From Vibrio sp. D404a (GTDB lineage Bacteria > Pseudomonadota > Gammaproteobacteria > Enterobacterales > Vibrionaceae), in the NCBI RefSeq assembly GCF_030248535.1, contig NZ_JAHGAJ010000019.1, positions 124,001 through 188,000 on the forward strand: DNA of 64,000 nt. The letters are read 5' to 3'. Position numbers and translations under genes: made by a program. Position 1 is the first letter of the stretch. Each line of letters starts with the position of its first letter. The notes beneath the pieces were generated by a model that saw only the letters and a list, made by a program, of their open reading frames with translations, was not told where the DNA came from and did no database searches. Shown here in pieces: positions 56,547 to 64,000 of this stretch.

Positions 56547-57944
56547 ATGACCACGAACATTAACCCTAACTCAAATACCAACCACAAGCCAGAAAGCCTT
56601 TTATCTAGAATAATCAAGCTTGGCTTGCCTGTCGCGTTACAAAGCGCGTTGGTTGCTATTCTCGCCCTAGCCGACGTGCTTATGGTGAGTGATTTTGGTA
56701 TGGAAGCCGCTGCCGCTGTGGGAATCGCATCAAAATGGCACTTTGTCGCTATCATGATTATGGCTGGACTAGCCTCTGCCAACGGAACACTTGTCGCTCA
56801 GTATTGGGGCAAAAGTGACCGTAAGAGCGCTCGTACTGTTACTTCGATTGCGATGACGTTTGGCCTGAAAGTACTGGTACCCGTTACCTTGGTGATTACG
56901 TTGGGCGCAAAGTTACTGATGACGCTGCAAACCAGTGATCAATCAGTGATCGATTTAGGCGCGACCTACCTTTGGTATGGTTTCCCTGTGCTGTTGCTGA
57001 CTCATATTGTGATTGTGACAGAAGCGAGCATGCGATCTTCGGGCGATACGGTAACTCCATTAATTCTTGGCGCCGTAACGATTGCTCTGAATATCGCATT
57101 GAACTTTGTACTGATCCAAGGTGCGTTTGGCCTACCAGCCATGGGCGTGGCAGGTGCAGCCTTAGCAACCACCTTAGCTCGTCTGATTCAAGTTGGCATG
57201 ATGTACCTATACATGAGATATAAGCAGCATTGGCTTTTAACTACCGAAAGCTCAATGCAGCGACCATCATTGTGGCTCTCTTATCGTCGCCTCGCACTGC
57301 CATTGACGCTCAATGCGGTTCTTTGGGCGATCGGCACGATGGCTTATCAAATGATTTTCGGCCACATGGGCACCACTGAGCTTGCAGTATTCTCAATGCT
57401 AGCGCCATTTGAATCACTTTGTTACTCAGTGTTCTTCGGTATCTCTGTTGCTTGCTCTGTGTTGCTGGGCCATTCACTGGGTCGTGATGAGTTTGACCAA
57501 GCGATGCGCATGGGGCTTACATTTATCAAAACCGTCGTGGGTTTTGGTGCGCTAGTCGGCTTTATGCTGTTCATGGGCAAAGAGCATGTTCTAACTTGGT
57601 TGAATCTAGACGAGGCGGCACTCTACCCGCTCGCTTCGCCTGCAATGACCATCATGTGTTTTGCGGTCGTGATTCGTATGCTGAACATGGTAATCATCAA
57701 CGGTATTATTCGTGCTGGTGGTGACAACCGTTTCTGCTTACGCATGGACTTTATCGCGATGTGGATGGTTGGTATTCCAGTCTGTTTTTACGGTGCATTC
57801 ATCGCAGGTTGGGATTTCAAGTACATCTACGGCTTGATGCTAGTAGAAGAAGTGGTGAAATTGGCTATCTGCTCACATCGCTACATGAGCCGCCGCTGGA
57901 TCAACAACTTGACCATCAGCACAGAAGAACCACAAGCGGCTTAA
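56547..57944 (+). CDS. MATE-family efflux transporter of module 2
   Basis: This 465-residue membrane protein of about 12 TM segments has MATE repeats (IKLGLPVALQSALVAILALADVLMV; LALPLTLNAVLWAIGTMAYQMIFGHMG). It aligns along its length with the transporter at 32272–33657, including the endings VEEVVKLAICSHRYMSRRWINNL and EELVKIALTSQRIQSKKWINNL. It is likely regulated by the divergent AraC protein. The start has GGAGAG just upstream. The substrate is unknown. Confidence 0.88.
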   Translation: MTTNINPNSNTNHKPESLLSRIIKLGLPVALQSALVAILALADVLMVSDFGMEAAAAVGIASKWHFVAIMIMAGLASANGTLVAQYWGKSDRKSARTVTSIAMTFGLKVLVPVTLVITLGAKLLMTLQTSDQSVIDLGATYLWYGFPVLLLTHIVIVTEASMRSSGDTVTPLILGAVTIALNIALNFVLIQGAFGLPAMGVAGAALATTLARLIQVGMMYLYMRYKQHWLLTTESSMQRPSLWLSYRRLALPLTLNAVLWAIGTMAYQMIFGHMGTTELAVFSMLAPFESLCYSVFFGISVACSVLLGHSLGRDEFDQAMRMGLTFIKTVVGFGALVGFMLFMGKEHVLTWLNLDEAALYPLASPAMTIMCFAVVIRMLNMVIINGIIRAGGDNRFCLRMDFIAMWMVGIPVCFYGAFIAGWDFKYIYGLMLVEEVVKLAICSHRYMSRRWINNLTISTEEPQAA

Positions 57945-57980
57945 AACCATAGTGCTACACGTTTAGACAACTTCATTGAA

Positions 57981-58008
57981 AAAGGCCTGATTATCAGGCC
58001 TTTATTAT
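57981..58008. terminator. Bidirectional terminator between MATE 2 and the YgbA-like gene
   Basis: AAAGGCCTGA-TTA-TCAGGCCTTT then ATTATT. It lies between convergent genes. Confidence 0.85.
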
Positions 58009-58391
58009 TTGTTCTTATTCATTCTTAAATGACGATTTGACGAATTGGGTTCTGGCTTAATGGGTGCCACGCGCTTTTCGTGCAGCAAATGGCGAATCGC
58101 CAATATAGGATGCTTAAGCAGCATACGCGGACCAGAATAGCGCATCACCAATCGCATCTGCTCTTTGGGATCTGGCTTATAACAGTGTATTGGGCACTTA
58201 TTGCAGGTCGGCTTCGCTTCACCATATGGACATCGATCAAGGCGTGTTTCTGCGTACTCCAGCAGCTCAGTACACTCCTGACACAAACCCTTGGTTTTAT
58301 GATGATCTTTACAATAGATCTCGACCATGGCGACAACCGTTTTAAACTCTGTTGCCAACCCACCTTTTAGAATATCTTTGCTTTGGTACAT
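58005..58391 (-). CDS. YgbA-like 'nitrous oxide-stimulated promoter' family protein
   Basis: This 128-residue protein has a cysteine-rich core: MVEIYCKDHHKTKGLCQECTELLEYAETRLDRCPYGEAKPTCNKCPIHCYKP. The spaced cysteines look like a metal or iron–sulfur site, followed by the basic segment MRLVMRYSGPRMLLKHP. The E. coli homologue ygbA is controlled by the NO sensor NsrR and helps recovery from nitrosative stress. I saw no clear NsrR site upstream. The C-terminal tail is basic and low in complexity. It is monocistronic and convergent with MATE 2. Confidence 0.85.
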   Translation of the reverse strand: MYQSKDILKGGLATEFKTVVAMVEIYCKDHHKTKGLCQECTELLEYAETRLDRCPYGEAKPTCNKCPIHCYKPDPKEQMRLVMRYSGPRMLLKHPILAIRHLLHEKRVAPIKPEPNSSNRHLRMNKNK

Positions 58392-58571
58392 GAACTCTCA
58401 CTTGCCAATTACTGAGCGACAAAAGCCACGCTCCACTGTGCCGAGAAACAAACAGGTTTATTTCTCACTCATGTCCCTATCTCATTGCGTTAAATCGCCA
58501 CTCAAGCATTGAGTTATTTATCTAAAATGATTATCCTCCAACGCCTTAACAAATTACAAGGTTATGCAGCC

Positions 58572-58799
58572 ATGAATCGCAAGAAAAAGATCAACGATAT
58601 TTTAAAAAAGAAACAGAAGAAGGCAAATGCCAAGCTGCATAAGAGCAACAAACCGCGCTACATCTCAAAAGCAGAACGCGCGAAAATGGAAGAAGAGGAG
58701 CGTGCACAGCAAGCCGCTTCAGCTGAAGCTACTATAGAAGAAACTGCAGAAACCAAAGCTTCAGACTCTGATGAGAATACAGAGAGCGAAGCTAAATAA
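58572..58799 (+). CDS. DUF2986-like small basic/acidic protein
   Basis: This 75-residue protein starts with a highly basic half (MNRKKKINDILKKKQKKANA, KSNKPRYISKAER) and ends in an acidic, Ala/Glu/Ser-rich half. It matches Vibrio proteins labelled DUF2986. The frame is open from 58509, but the ATG at 58572 begins the conserved basic block and has AAGG upstream. The charge layout suggests RNA or ribosome binding; unproven. Confidence 0.7.
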   Translation: MNRKKKINDILKKKQKKANAKLHKSNKPRYISKAERAKMEEEERAQQAASAEATIEETAETKASDSDENTESEAK

Positions 58800-58826
58800 G
58801 CCCACTCGCGTATTCGCTAAATATCA

Positions 58827-58856
58827 AAAAAAGCAGCCTCAATGGGCTGCTTTTTT
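58827..58856. terminator. Bidirectional terminator between the DUF2986-like gene and the metal ABC operon
   Basis: AAAAAAGCAGCC-N6-GGCTGCTTTTTT, between convergent genes. Confidence 0.9.
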
Positions 58857-58903
58857 AGTAGATGAGTTTTGTAGATGTTGAGCTTTGTTGAGATAGTTAA
58901 GTA

Positions 58904-59797
58904 TTACCCTTTCATCGGGTGCAGTTCCCAACGCTTTAGTGGCGCTTTTGAGTCAATCCCTGCTCTGCCCCAACGGTCCAGTGAATCCACGACTAGAATA
59001 CGCTCTGCAGGAACAAGAGATTTAAGTAGCGATGTTGGTTTTCTTGAGGTCACCAACCACAAAGACTCATCATCTTCAAACAAGGCTTTTAGATCCTGCT
59101 TGTCTTGTTCTGTCCATTCAAGTTCAGCTTTAAACTGTCTCTCTTCAACGAACAGCTGACTACCAGAAACAAAGTCTTCTAGGCTTTCTGTTAACAGCAC
59201 TACAGAATCCACTTCATTATCCAGTAACACCGCTTGTTGCTGATTAATCAGCTCACGCACATCCAGCATGATGCGCTGTAAGTTACCATCAATCTGCTCT
59301 GCACGTTGCGGCCATAGCTTTTTAAAATCATCGGCCACAATCGCAGCCATACGTGTCAAATTAGTTGGGTTCAACCAAGCATACTTGGATACTTGCCCAT
59401 CAGACAATGTAAGCGCTGCGACACCCTGAGCACGCGGCGTGATCGCTTGAGCGGCGTCGACTTCCACTAAACGGATGTTGGCTTGTCGCGCATGAACAAA
59501 CGTAGGATCTCCCGGCCACACTGAGTTTAACGTCACCGCTACGGTTGCGTCAGCCCCATATTTCATCACTTTTGCTTGGCCTTTAGTGGAGAACCAATTC
59601 GGCAATCGCTCAATACCATAACGCTTGGGTGGAAGGTATTCAGTTGTAAGGTCAGTCCCTTTGGTCAGTTCAGTTGCCAGTGCATAGGTCACCGGCGTGC
59701 TCACTAAAATATCCTCTGCGTTACTTACCGCCGAGAAAAGGCTGACAGTCAATAAACTAGAGGCTAAGCCCGCTTTCTTTAAAGTTCGATTCAACAT
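58904..59797 (-). CDS. ZnuA-like solute-binding protein lacking usual metal histidines
   Basis: A 297-residue periplasmic protein with a signal peptide (about 1–27, …FSAVSNA) and the overall ZnuA/TroA pattern (DILVSTPVTYALATELTKGT; KYAWLNPTNLTRMAAIVADDF; ELHPMKG end). The histidines that bind Zn/Mn in ZnuA are not at the expected places. It is the last gene of the operon and overlaps the permease stop by one base. It may be an accessory or chelate-binding protein. The operon already has a canonical ZnuA-like protein. Confidence 0.75.
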   Translation of the reverse strand: MLNRTLKKAGLASSLLTVSLFSAVSNAEDILVSTPVTYALATELTKGTDLTTEYLPPKRYGIERLPNWFSTKGQAKVMKYGADATVAVTLNSVWPGDPTFVHARQANIRLVEVDAAQAITPRAQGVAALTLSDGQVSKYAWLNPTNLTRMAAIVADDFKKLWPQRAEQIDGNLQRIMLDVRELINQQQAVLLDNEVDSVVLLTESLEDFVSGSQLFVEERQFKAELEWTEQDKQDLKALFEDDESLWLVTSRKPTSLLKSLVPAERILVVDSLDRWGRAGIDSKAPLKRWELHPMKG

Positions 59798-60672
59798 TAC
59801 GCTTTTCTCACTATTCGATACAGTGTCGCCATCAGGAAGAAGCTCGCAGACACAATAATAATGGATGCACCAGAAGGAACAGGCAATTTCAATTCCATTG
59901 GCAATATGGTTCCAACCAGACAGGCGATCGTCGCTAACAACGCAGACAGCAGAACAAAGCTGCCCATACGTTTAGTCAGTAGGCGTGCAGTCGCGCCTGG
60001 GATCAACAACAAGGCGCCTACTAATACCGCACCGACAATTTTCACCGCCGCAATGGTCACCAAAGTAATCATCATCACAAACAAGTAGTCGTAAAAACTG
60101 GTGTTGTAGCCACGTACCTTAGCAATATCAGGGCTGATACACGTCAGCAGAATGCGGTTAAAAGTCGGAATAAGGAGAATAATAATCAGCGCGCAACTCG
60201 CCGCTAAGATCGCCAGATCACGATCGGTCACAGTTAAAATCGAACCAAACAATACGTTCTCTAGCATGTGGATATTGATCTTACGTGCCACGTACATCAG
60301 GAGCGCAGCACCAACCGCTAAAGCAAGTGCTAAGAACACCCCAACTAATGTGTCATAAGGCACATTGGTTCGGTTGCGTACAAAATGCAGAAGCAACGCG
60401 AAGATCATGCAAAAACTGAACAGACCGATAAACGGGTTTTCAGGTGGCTCACCAAGCAATACGCCAATAGCGATGCCCGTCAACGCAGCGTGACCAACCG
60501 CTTCAGAAAAGAAAGCTAAGCGCTTGGCAATCACCAAGGTACCTAAGCCGCCAAGCAGAGGTCCTAGTAATAATGCCGCGACTAGCGCATTCACCATGAA
60601 GGCATACATAAAGCTCTCAGACAGGAGCCCTGCCTCTACGCCAGATACGGCTAACTCTCGTAACCAATCCAT
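59797..60672 (-). CDS. Metal ABC transporter permease (ZnuB-like)
   Basis: A 291-residue inner-membrane protein of the ABC-3 family with about eight TM segments. Conserved features are LGGLGTLVIAKRLAFFSEAVGHAALTGIAIG near the N-terminus and VKIVGAVLVGALLLIPGATARLL. It partners with the ATPase whose stop overlaps its start. The N-terminal extension (MDWLRELAVSGVEAGLLSE) is ordinary for the family. Zn or Mn specificity cannot be decided by eye. Confidence 0.9.
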   Translation of the reverse strand: MDWLRELAVSGVEAGLLSESFMYAFMVNALVAALLLGPLLGGLGTLVIAKRLAFFSEAVGHAALTGIAIGVLLGEPPENPFIGLFSFCMIFALLLHFVRNRTNVPYDTLVGVFLALALAVGAALLMYVARKINIHMLENVLFGSILTVTDRDLAILAASCALIIILLIPTFNRILLTCISPDIAKVRGYNTSFYDYLFVMMITLVTIAAVKIVGAVLVGALLLIPGATARLLTKRMGSFVLLSALLATIACLVGTILPMELKLPVPSGASIIIVSASFFLMATLYRIVRKA

Positions 60673-61406
60673 TACGCAACCTCCGACTGTTTATTATGAT
60701 TTGCGCCGCTGCTGTAGTGTTGGAATAAGCTTTCGATCTTACTAGGATGCAACACGTCGTGATGAGAGCCGCTGTCGACCAAACAGCGATTCACCACATG
60801 AACGTTCGCTTCTAGACGACGAACTGCAGCCACATCATGGTGAACAGCGAGAATCGTGCGCCCTTCATCAACACATTCACGAATCAAGGACTCAAGATAA
60901 CGGACACCTTGCTCGTCCATACCCGTGGTCGGCTCGTCCAAAACAAGTAAGCTTGGGTTATCCAATAAGGCTTGAGCAAACAGCACGCGCTGTTGCTCAC
61001 CGCCCGACAACTGCCCCATTCGGCGGTCACTGCGCGTTGCCATTCCAACGCGATCCAATTGTGCGAGCGCGGTTTCAAGTTGCTTGGATTTACGACGCCA
61101 AAACAGCGGTGTGCGGCTTTGGTTGAGCAGAACGAAATCCATAACCGTTAACGGTAAGCTGGATTCAAATGTCGCTTTTTGTGGCACATACCCAATGCTT
61201 GGCTTTTCAGGCCAATGGATATCGATGTCACCGCTAAATGGTGTTAAGCCCAGAACAGAACGTAACAGAGAGGTTTTACCGCCGCCATTAGGTCCCATGA
61301 TCACGTGACACTCACCCGAGTTTAACTCCAGTGAGATGTCTTCTAAGATCACATTGTTGTCGTACTCAAGACCAAGGTGATTAATTGAAATTGAAGGGCC
61401 TTGCAT
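60672..61406 (-). CDS. Metal ABC transporter ATP-binding protein (ZnuC-like)
   Basis: A 244-residue ATPase with Walker A (GPNGGGKTSLLRSVLG), the signature LSGGEQQRVLFAQAL, Walker B (LLVLDEPTTGMDEQ) and the switch His (AVHHDVAAV). Start and stop overlap the neighbours by one base each (TAATG type), so the four transport genes are translated as a unit. It belongs to the manganese/zinc/iron chelate subfamily. Confidence 0.92.
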   Translation of the reverse strand: MQGPSISINHLGLEYDNNVILEDISLELNSGECHVIMGPNGGGKTSLLRSVLGLTPFSGDIDIHWPEKPSIGYVPQKATFESSLPLTVMDFVLLNQSRTPLFWRRKSKQLETALAQLDRVGMATRSDRRMGQLSGGEQQRVLFAQALLDNPSLLVLDEPTTGMDEQGVRYLESLIRECVDEGRTILAVHHDVAAVRRLEANVHVVNRCLVDSGSHHDVLHPSKIESLFQHYSSGANHNKQSEVA

Positions 61407-62341
61407 TACGCATTCCCTTTTTGTGTTTGGTTTTTCGCGGCAAACTTCATCGCTTCGATCAAGGTTTCTAAATTCTGTTTCATTTCCACTTCAACCTTGT
61501 CTTCTTCGTATTCGCCATGCGTCATATGTGAAAAGCGATACAGTTGAACACCAGTCTCTGCTTCAATGGTGTCGACAAAACGGTTTGGCATATTCAGCTC
61601 GTAAAACAATACATCGATGCCTGATTGACGGATCTTCTCAATCGTTTCTTGAAGCTGACTCGCGCTTGGCTCAACACCGTGTGCTGGCTCAATGACCGCG
61701 GCAACATCGACACCAAACTCTTGCAGGATGTAACCATAAGCATTGTGCGTTGTCGCAACCTTCATGCCGAATGTGTCTAACTCACCAAGAGAAAGCATGG
61801 CGTCGCGCTTCATGTAACGGAACTGCTTAGCGTATTTTCGCGCATTCTTGCGGTAAAACTTGGCGTTTTCAGGATCAAGCTTTGAGAGCTCACTGGCGAT
61901 GGTGTAAACCTTTTGGATCGTGGTAGAAAGACCAACAAAGGTATGCGGGTTCACTGCACCTTGGCCAACGGATTGACCCAAAGCAGGCAGTAATGGGACT
62001 TCTTTATTCGCCTCAATAACCACTAAATCGTTACGTTGTGACGCCGCGATCACCTTTAGTGCAAAATCATCGTGACCAATGCCGTTCACAACGATCGCAT
62101 CCATCTGACTTAGGCGCTTCAAATCGTTTGGTTGTGGTAAATAGTTGTGAGGGTTAAAGCCAGCATCAACCAATGGCAGGATGTTTACTTTGTCACCCAC
62201 CACAGCCTTAACGTAGCTGTAGTAAGGTTGAAGTGTAATCCCAACCGTCAGTTTATTTTCATCAAGCTTGTAGTCCGCTGCGTGAGCAAACATAGAGCTC
62301 AATGACGCCAAAAGCAGGACAAATAGTGTATTAATTCGCAT
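61406..62341 (-). CDS. Metal ABC transporter solute-binding protein (ZnuA-like)
   Basis: A 311-residue periplasmic protein with a signal peptide (MRINTLFVLLLASLSSMFAHA). The metal-binding blocks are DAGFNPHNYLPQPNDLKRL (His), VNPHTFVGLST (His) and ATTHNAYGYILQEFG (His), with an acidic residue in ELNMPN. It lacks the long His-rich loop of ZnuA proper. The ATG at 62341 is preferred over 62353 because GAGAGAG lies before it. It should capture Zn2+, Mn2+ or Fe2+ for the permease. Confidence 0.9.
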   Translation of the reverse strand: MRINTLFVLLLASLSSMFAHAADYKLDENKLTVGITLQPYYSYVKAVVGDKVNILPLVDAGFNPHNYLPQPNDLKRLSQMDAIVVNGIGHDDFALKVIAASQRNDLVVIEANKEVPLLPALGQSVGQGAVNPHTFVGLSTTIQKVYTIASELSKLDPENAKFYRKNARKYAKQFRYMKRDAMLSLGELDTFGMKVATTHNAYGYILQEFGVDVAAVIEPAHGVEPSASQLQETIEKIRQSGIDVLFYELNMPNRFVDTIEAETGVQLYRFSHMTHGEYEEDKVEVEMKQNLETLIEAMKFAAKNQTQKGNA

Positions 62342-62358
62342 ACGCTCTCTCATATTTT

Positions 62359-62925
62359 TTAATGTGCACCATCTTCGTGGTGTTGATTTGCAGTGGCTTC
62401 TGACTCTGTCACCACTTGCTTCCAGCCTGCACCCGCCAACGATTTAATATCGCATTCAGAGGGCGCTAAGACCTTACCTTGTAAGTTGATCCAAATTTCT
62501 GGGGAAACGGAGTTCGCGTTCATTAAGAATGAGTCAGCAAAGCCCTTTTTAGCCGGTGCGGAGAAGTAGAATCCAGAATCAAGCAAAACCCAGTTGTGTT
62601 CGCCTTTTCTTTTCCAGCTTTGATCGCGTGTAAAAGGTGCAACCCACTCTTCTTCAAGTGAATCAACACTTGGCCATTGATTAGCGTTGTCGAGATAAAG
62701 ATCTCGAATCTCTTCGTGGGCGAGTCGCAGCTCCGCGAGCATCGCAAGGTTTTCTTGCTCGACATCAGTAACCAGAATCTGATGCTCGTAAGCAGTAGTG
62801 ACATGAATTTCAGCTTGGTGATATGGGATAGCTAGGGTCGCAAACCCGAGAATTGCCACAATGATGAGTGCAACCCACTTACCCTCTCGGCCACCCGTAT
62901 CCGCTCTAACGGATTGAATGATCAT
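62359..62925 (-). CDS. DUF6162-like membrane-anchored protein
   Basis: This 188-residue protein has one N-terminal TM (about 17–36) and a predicted periplasmic part with a coiled segment (VEQENLAMLAELRLAHEEIRDLYL). Its end, QHHEDGAH, holds three His near the C-terminus. It resembles proteins annotated DUF6162 that accompany metal ABC operons; the DUF number is from memory. Its start overlaps the upstream gene's stop by four bases. A role passing metal to the solute-binding protein is possible. Confidence 0.6.
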   Translation of the reverse strand: MIIQSVRADTGGREGKWVALIIVAILGFATLAIPYHQAEIHVTTAYEHQILVTDVEQENLAMLAELRLAHEEIRDLYLDNANQWPSVDSLEEEWVAPFTRDQSWKRKGEHNWVLLDSGFYFSAPAKKGFADSFLMNANSVSPEIWINLQGKVLAPSECDIKSLAGAGWKQVVTESEATANQHHEDGAH

Positions 62926-63257
62926 TTTTCGCTGATCTCAACAACATCAACTTCAACAGGGAATTCGTGCCCAGAGTCAAATACAATATAGAAATCTGAT
63001 TCCGGCTTTTTAAATTCAGCAATAGAGCGCTTATCTGTCATTACTTTAGCAATCAGGTTGTCTTCGTAATCATACATTTCTACTGAATAATCAATCGCTT
63101 TGCTGCCATCAGAGTAGCCTGCTTCACACGCAACCATATTGCTTTCAAACCAGCAGTTCATTAGCGGGAAATGGGCTTGTGCTGGTAACGCAAAAACACC
63201 CACACTCAGAGCCAAACATGGCTTAACTAAACCTTTTAATTTTGTTTTTATTCTCAT
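62922..63257 (-). CDS. Small periplasmic protein with predicted N-terminal His
   Basis: A 111-residue protein with a signal peptide (…VGVFALPAQA, cleavage expected after residue 28) leaving a mature start HFPLMNCWFESNMVACEAGY with two Cys. A mature N-terminal His is a hallmark of copper/zinc-binding periplasmic proteins (CopC, LPMO and DUF4198 types). The remainder is beta-rich (VEMYDYEDNLIAKV, EFPVEVDVVEI). I do not recognise the family. It overlaps the DUF6162-like gene by four bases and belongs to the metal operon. Confidence 0.65.
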   Translation of the reverse strand: MRIKTKLKGLVKPCLALSVGVFALPAQAHFPLMNCWFESNMVACEAGYSDGSKAIDYSVEMYDYEDNLIAKVMTDKRSIAEFKKPESDFYIVFDSGHEFPVEVDVVEISEK

Positions 63258-63308
63258 AACTCTTTACCTAGCAAGTGACGAAAACTCAGTATCTTTACTG
63301 AGCAACAA

Positions 63309-63326
63309 AGGGCTCAAGTGAGCCCT
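63309..63326 (-). terminator. Hairpin between the DUF4198 gene and the rest of the metal operon
   Basis: A perfect 8-bp stem AGGGCTCA/TGAGCCCT with a 2-nt loop. On the minus strand TTTGTTG follows. It may partly terminate transcription and lower expression of the downstream transporter genes. Confidence 0.5.
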
Positions 63327-63354
63327 AAATAAAAATCAGTGTTCTATGTGACGA

Positions 63355-64000
63355 CTATTGAAGAAGCGCTTCAAACGTCAGGTGGACATTCGCGCTTGCT
63401 TTGTCTGCTAGCGGGTTGTCTTTCAGTTCACCTTTGTAGTTTGCCTTCATCACATAACGACCAGCGACATCAGGAGTAAACGTGATTTCACCTTTTTCGT
63501 TACTCACTACATCGATTTGCTCTTGATGGTTGCGGTAAAGCGTACCTTCGCGAGTGATTTCCGCTTTAACACCTTTTTGAATCTCACCGTTGTAGAAGAA
63601 TTGGAACGTCACTGGTTCACCTTCGATGATATCGGCAGGGTGAGTGATCGGTTTCATTTCAAGCAACTTACCTTCAATCTCAAACGCTTTGTCAGTTGGT
63701 TTACCGACAGTGATGTAGCTTTCAGCGCGGGTGTAGCTGATTTGTGTTACTACGTCGCGTGCCTTTTCAGGAAGTAATGAATCACGCTCAGCTTTGTTTG
63801 CGCGCATCCACTTAACCGTGTCACGACGGCCTGCTTTGTATTGCGTGTAGTATGACGGTACGTTATTAACCGCAACTTTATGCGTACCTTCTTCTTCGAA
63901 GTAAAAATCGAAGCTTGAACGACGCTTACCACGGATAACAAAGTTAGGACGCTCTTTACGGCCATCAGGCATTGTTACCTGAGCGCTTTCGCTGCCAGCA
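63355..64000 (-). CDS. DUF4198-family periplasmic protein, N-terminus beyond window
   Basis: The frame is open to the window edge, and the last visible codons read AGSESAQVTMPDGRKE. The protein has the DUF4198/NikM-like pattern: FDFYFEEEGTHKVAVNNVPSYYT, a Lys/Arg segment, then an Ig-like domain (GEPVTFQFFYNGEIQKGVKAEITREG; ADKASANVHLTFEALLQ). Such proteins accompany Ni/Co and Zn uptake systems and usually begin, after signal cleavage, with HDFWL-type metal ligands; that part is outside the window. It appears to be upstream of the metal ABC operon. The 215 visible codons are the C-terminal part. Confidence 0.75.
   Translation of the reverse strand, partial: AGSESAQVTMPDGRKERPNFVIRGKRRSSFDFYFEEEGTHKVAVNNVPSYYTQYKAGRRDTVKWMRANKAERDSLLPEKARDVVTQISYTRAESYITVGKPTDKAFEIEGKLLEMKPITHPADIIEGEPVTFQFFYNGEIQKGVKAEITREGTLYRNHQEQIDVVSNEKGEITFTPDVAGRYVMKANYKGELKDNPLADKASANVHLTFEALLQ

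Noticed and set aside
1..64000. tRNA, rRNA or CRISPR arrays
   Set aside because: No cloverleaf, rRNA core sequence or regularly spaced repeat was recognised when reading through; a covariance-model scan would be needed to exclude small RNAs.

Overview
The window looks like about 64 kb of the second chromosome of a Vibrio. The gene families point there: a vxrABCDE operon, Vibrio families such as DUF3404, DUF2861, DUF3319 and the solitary autotransporter barrel, many GGDEF proteins and AraC/MATE pairs. The runs pnt–vxr and nrdD–nrdG–aminotransferase also follow the gene order I remember from V. cholerae chromosome II (not checked here). No rRNA, tRNA, CRISPR array or intact prophage was seen. 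The only mobile DNA is a decayed transposase remnant and a lone Cre-like recombinase.

Layout. 1–6.1 kb: the protein acetyltransferase Pat (cut by the window edge), a SPOR lipoprotein, ddlA, a tyrosine recombinase, a DUF3319 gene and yciH. 6.3–8.8 kb: an IS remnant, a membrane diguanylate cyclase and a gene-poor gap. 8.8–13.2 kb: vxrEDCBA on the minus strand (cell-envelope stress two-component system). 13.3–16.3 kb: pntAB transhydrogenase. 16.5–21.5 kb: a c-di-GMP-rich stretch with a ComFB-family protein, two more diguanylate cyclases and an outer-membrane barrel. 21.7–25.7 kb: cobQ-modABC in one overlapping operon. 25.9–31 kb: a periplasmic OB-fold protein, a small outer-membrane protein, a chemoreceptor, a retropepsin-like lipoprotein and an aminotransferase. 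31.2–33.7 kb and 55.6–57.9 kb: two paralogous divergent AraC–MATE modules. 33.7–36.6 kb: anaerobic ribonucleotide reductase nrdDG, behind a perfect FNR box and two NrdR boxes spaced 31 bp. 36.7–45.9 kb: a secreted EEP nuclease-like protein, fabH with a GNAT gene, trxC, a GMC oxidoreductase/acyl-CoA ligase pair with an AraC regulator, and an MFS transporter. 46–55.5 kb: a VieSAB-like signalling locus. 58–64 kb: a NO-response family protein, a DUF2986 gene and a metal ABC transport operon with accessory periplasmic proteins, which runs off the right edge.

How it works together. Two themes recur. The first is c-di-GMP signalling: three GGDEF proteins, one EAL protein and one ComFB protein (a family with c-di-GMP receptors). 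The second is envelope sensing: VxrAB, the VieS-like kinase with two solute-binding domains, and the chemoreceptor. The least explained units are the VieSAB-like locus, which has an extra PAS membrane sensor and a ~300-residue acidic linker in its kinase, and the metal-uptake operon, which has a second solute-binding protein lacking the usual histidines plus a small periplasmic protein predicted to begin with histidine. Other points worth a look are a TrxC with a WCNPC active site and a Cre-like recombinase with Asn in place of the catalytic His.

All family assignments come from reading the translated sequence; no database search was run.
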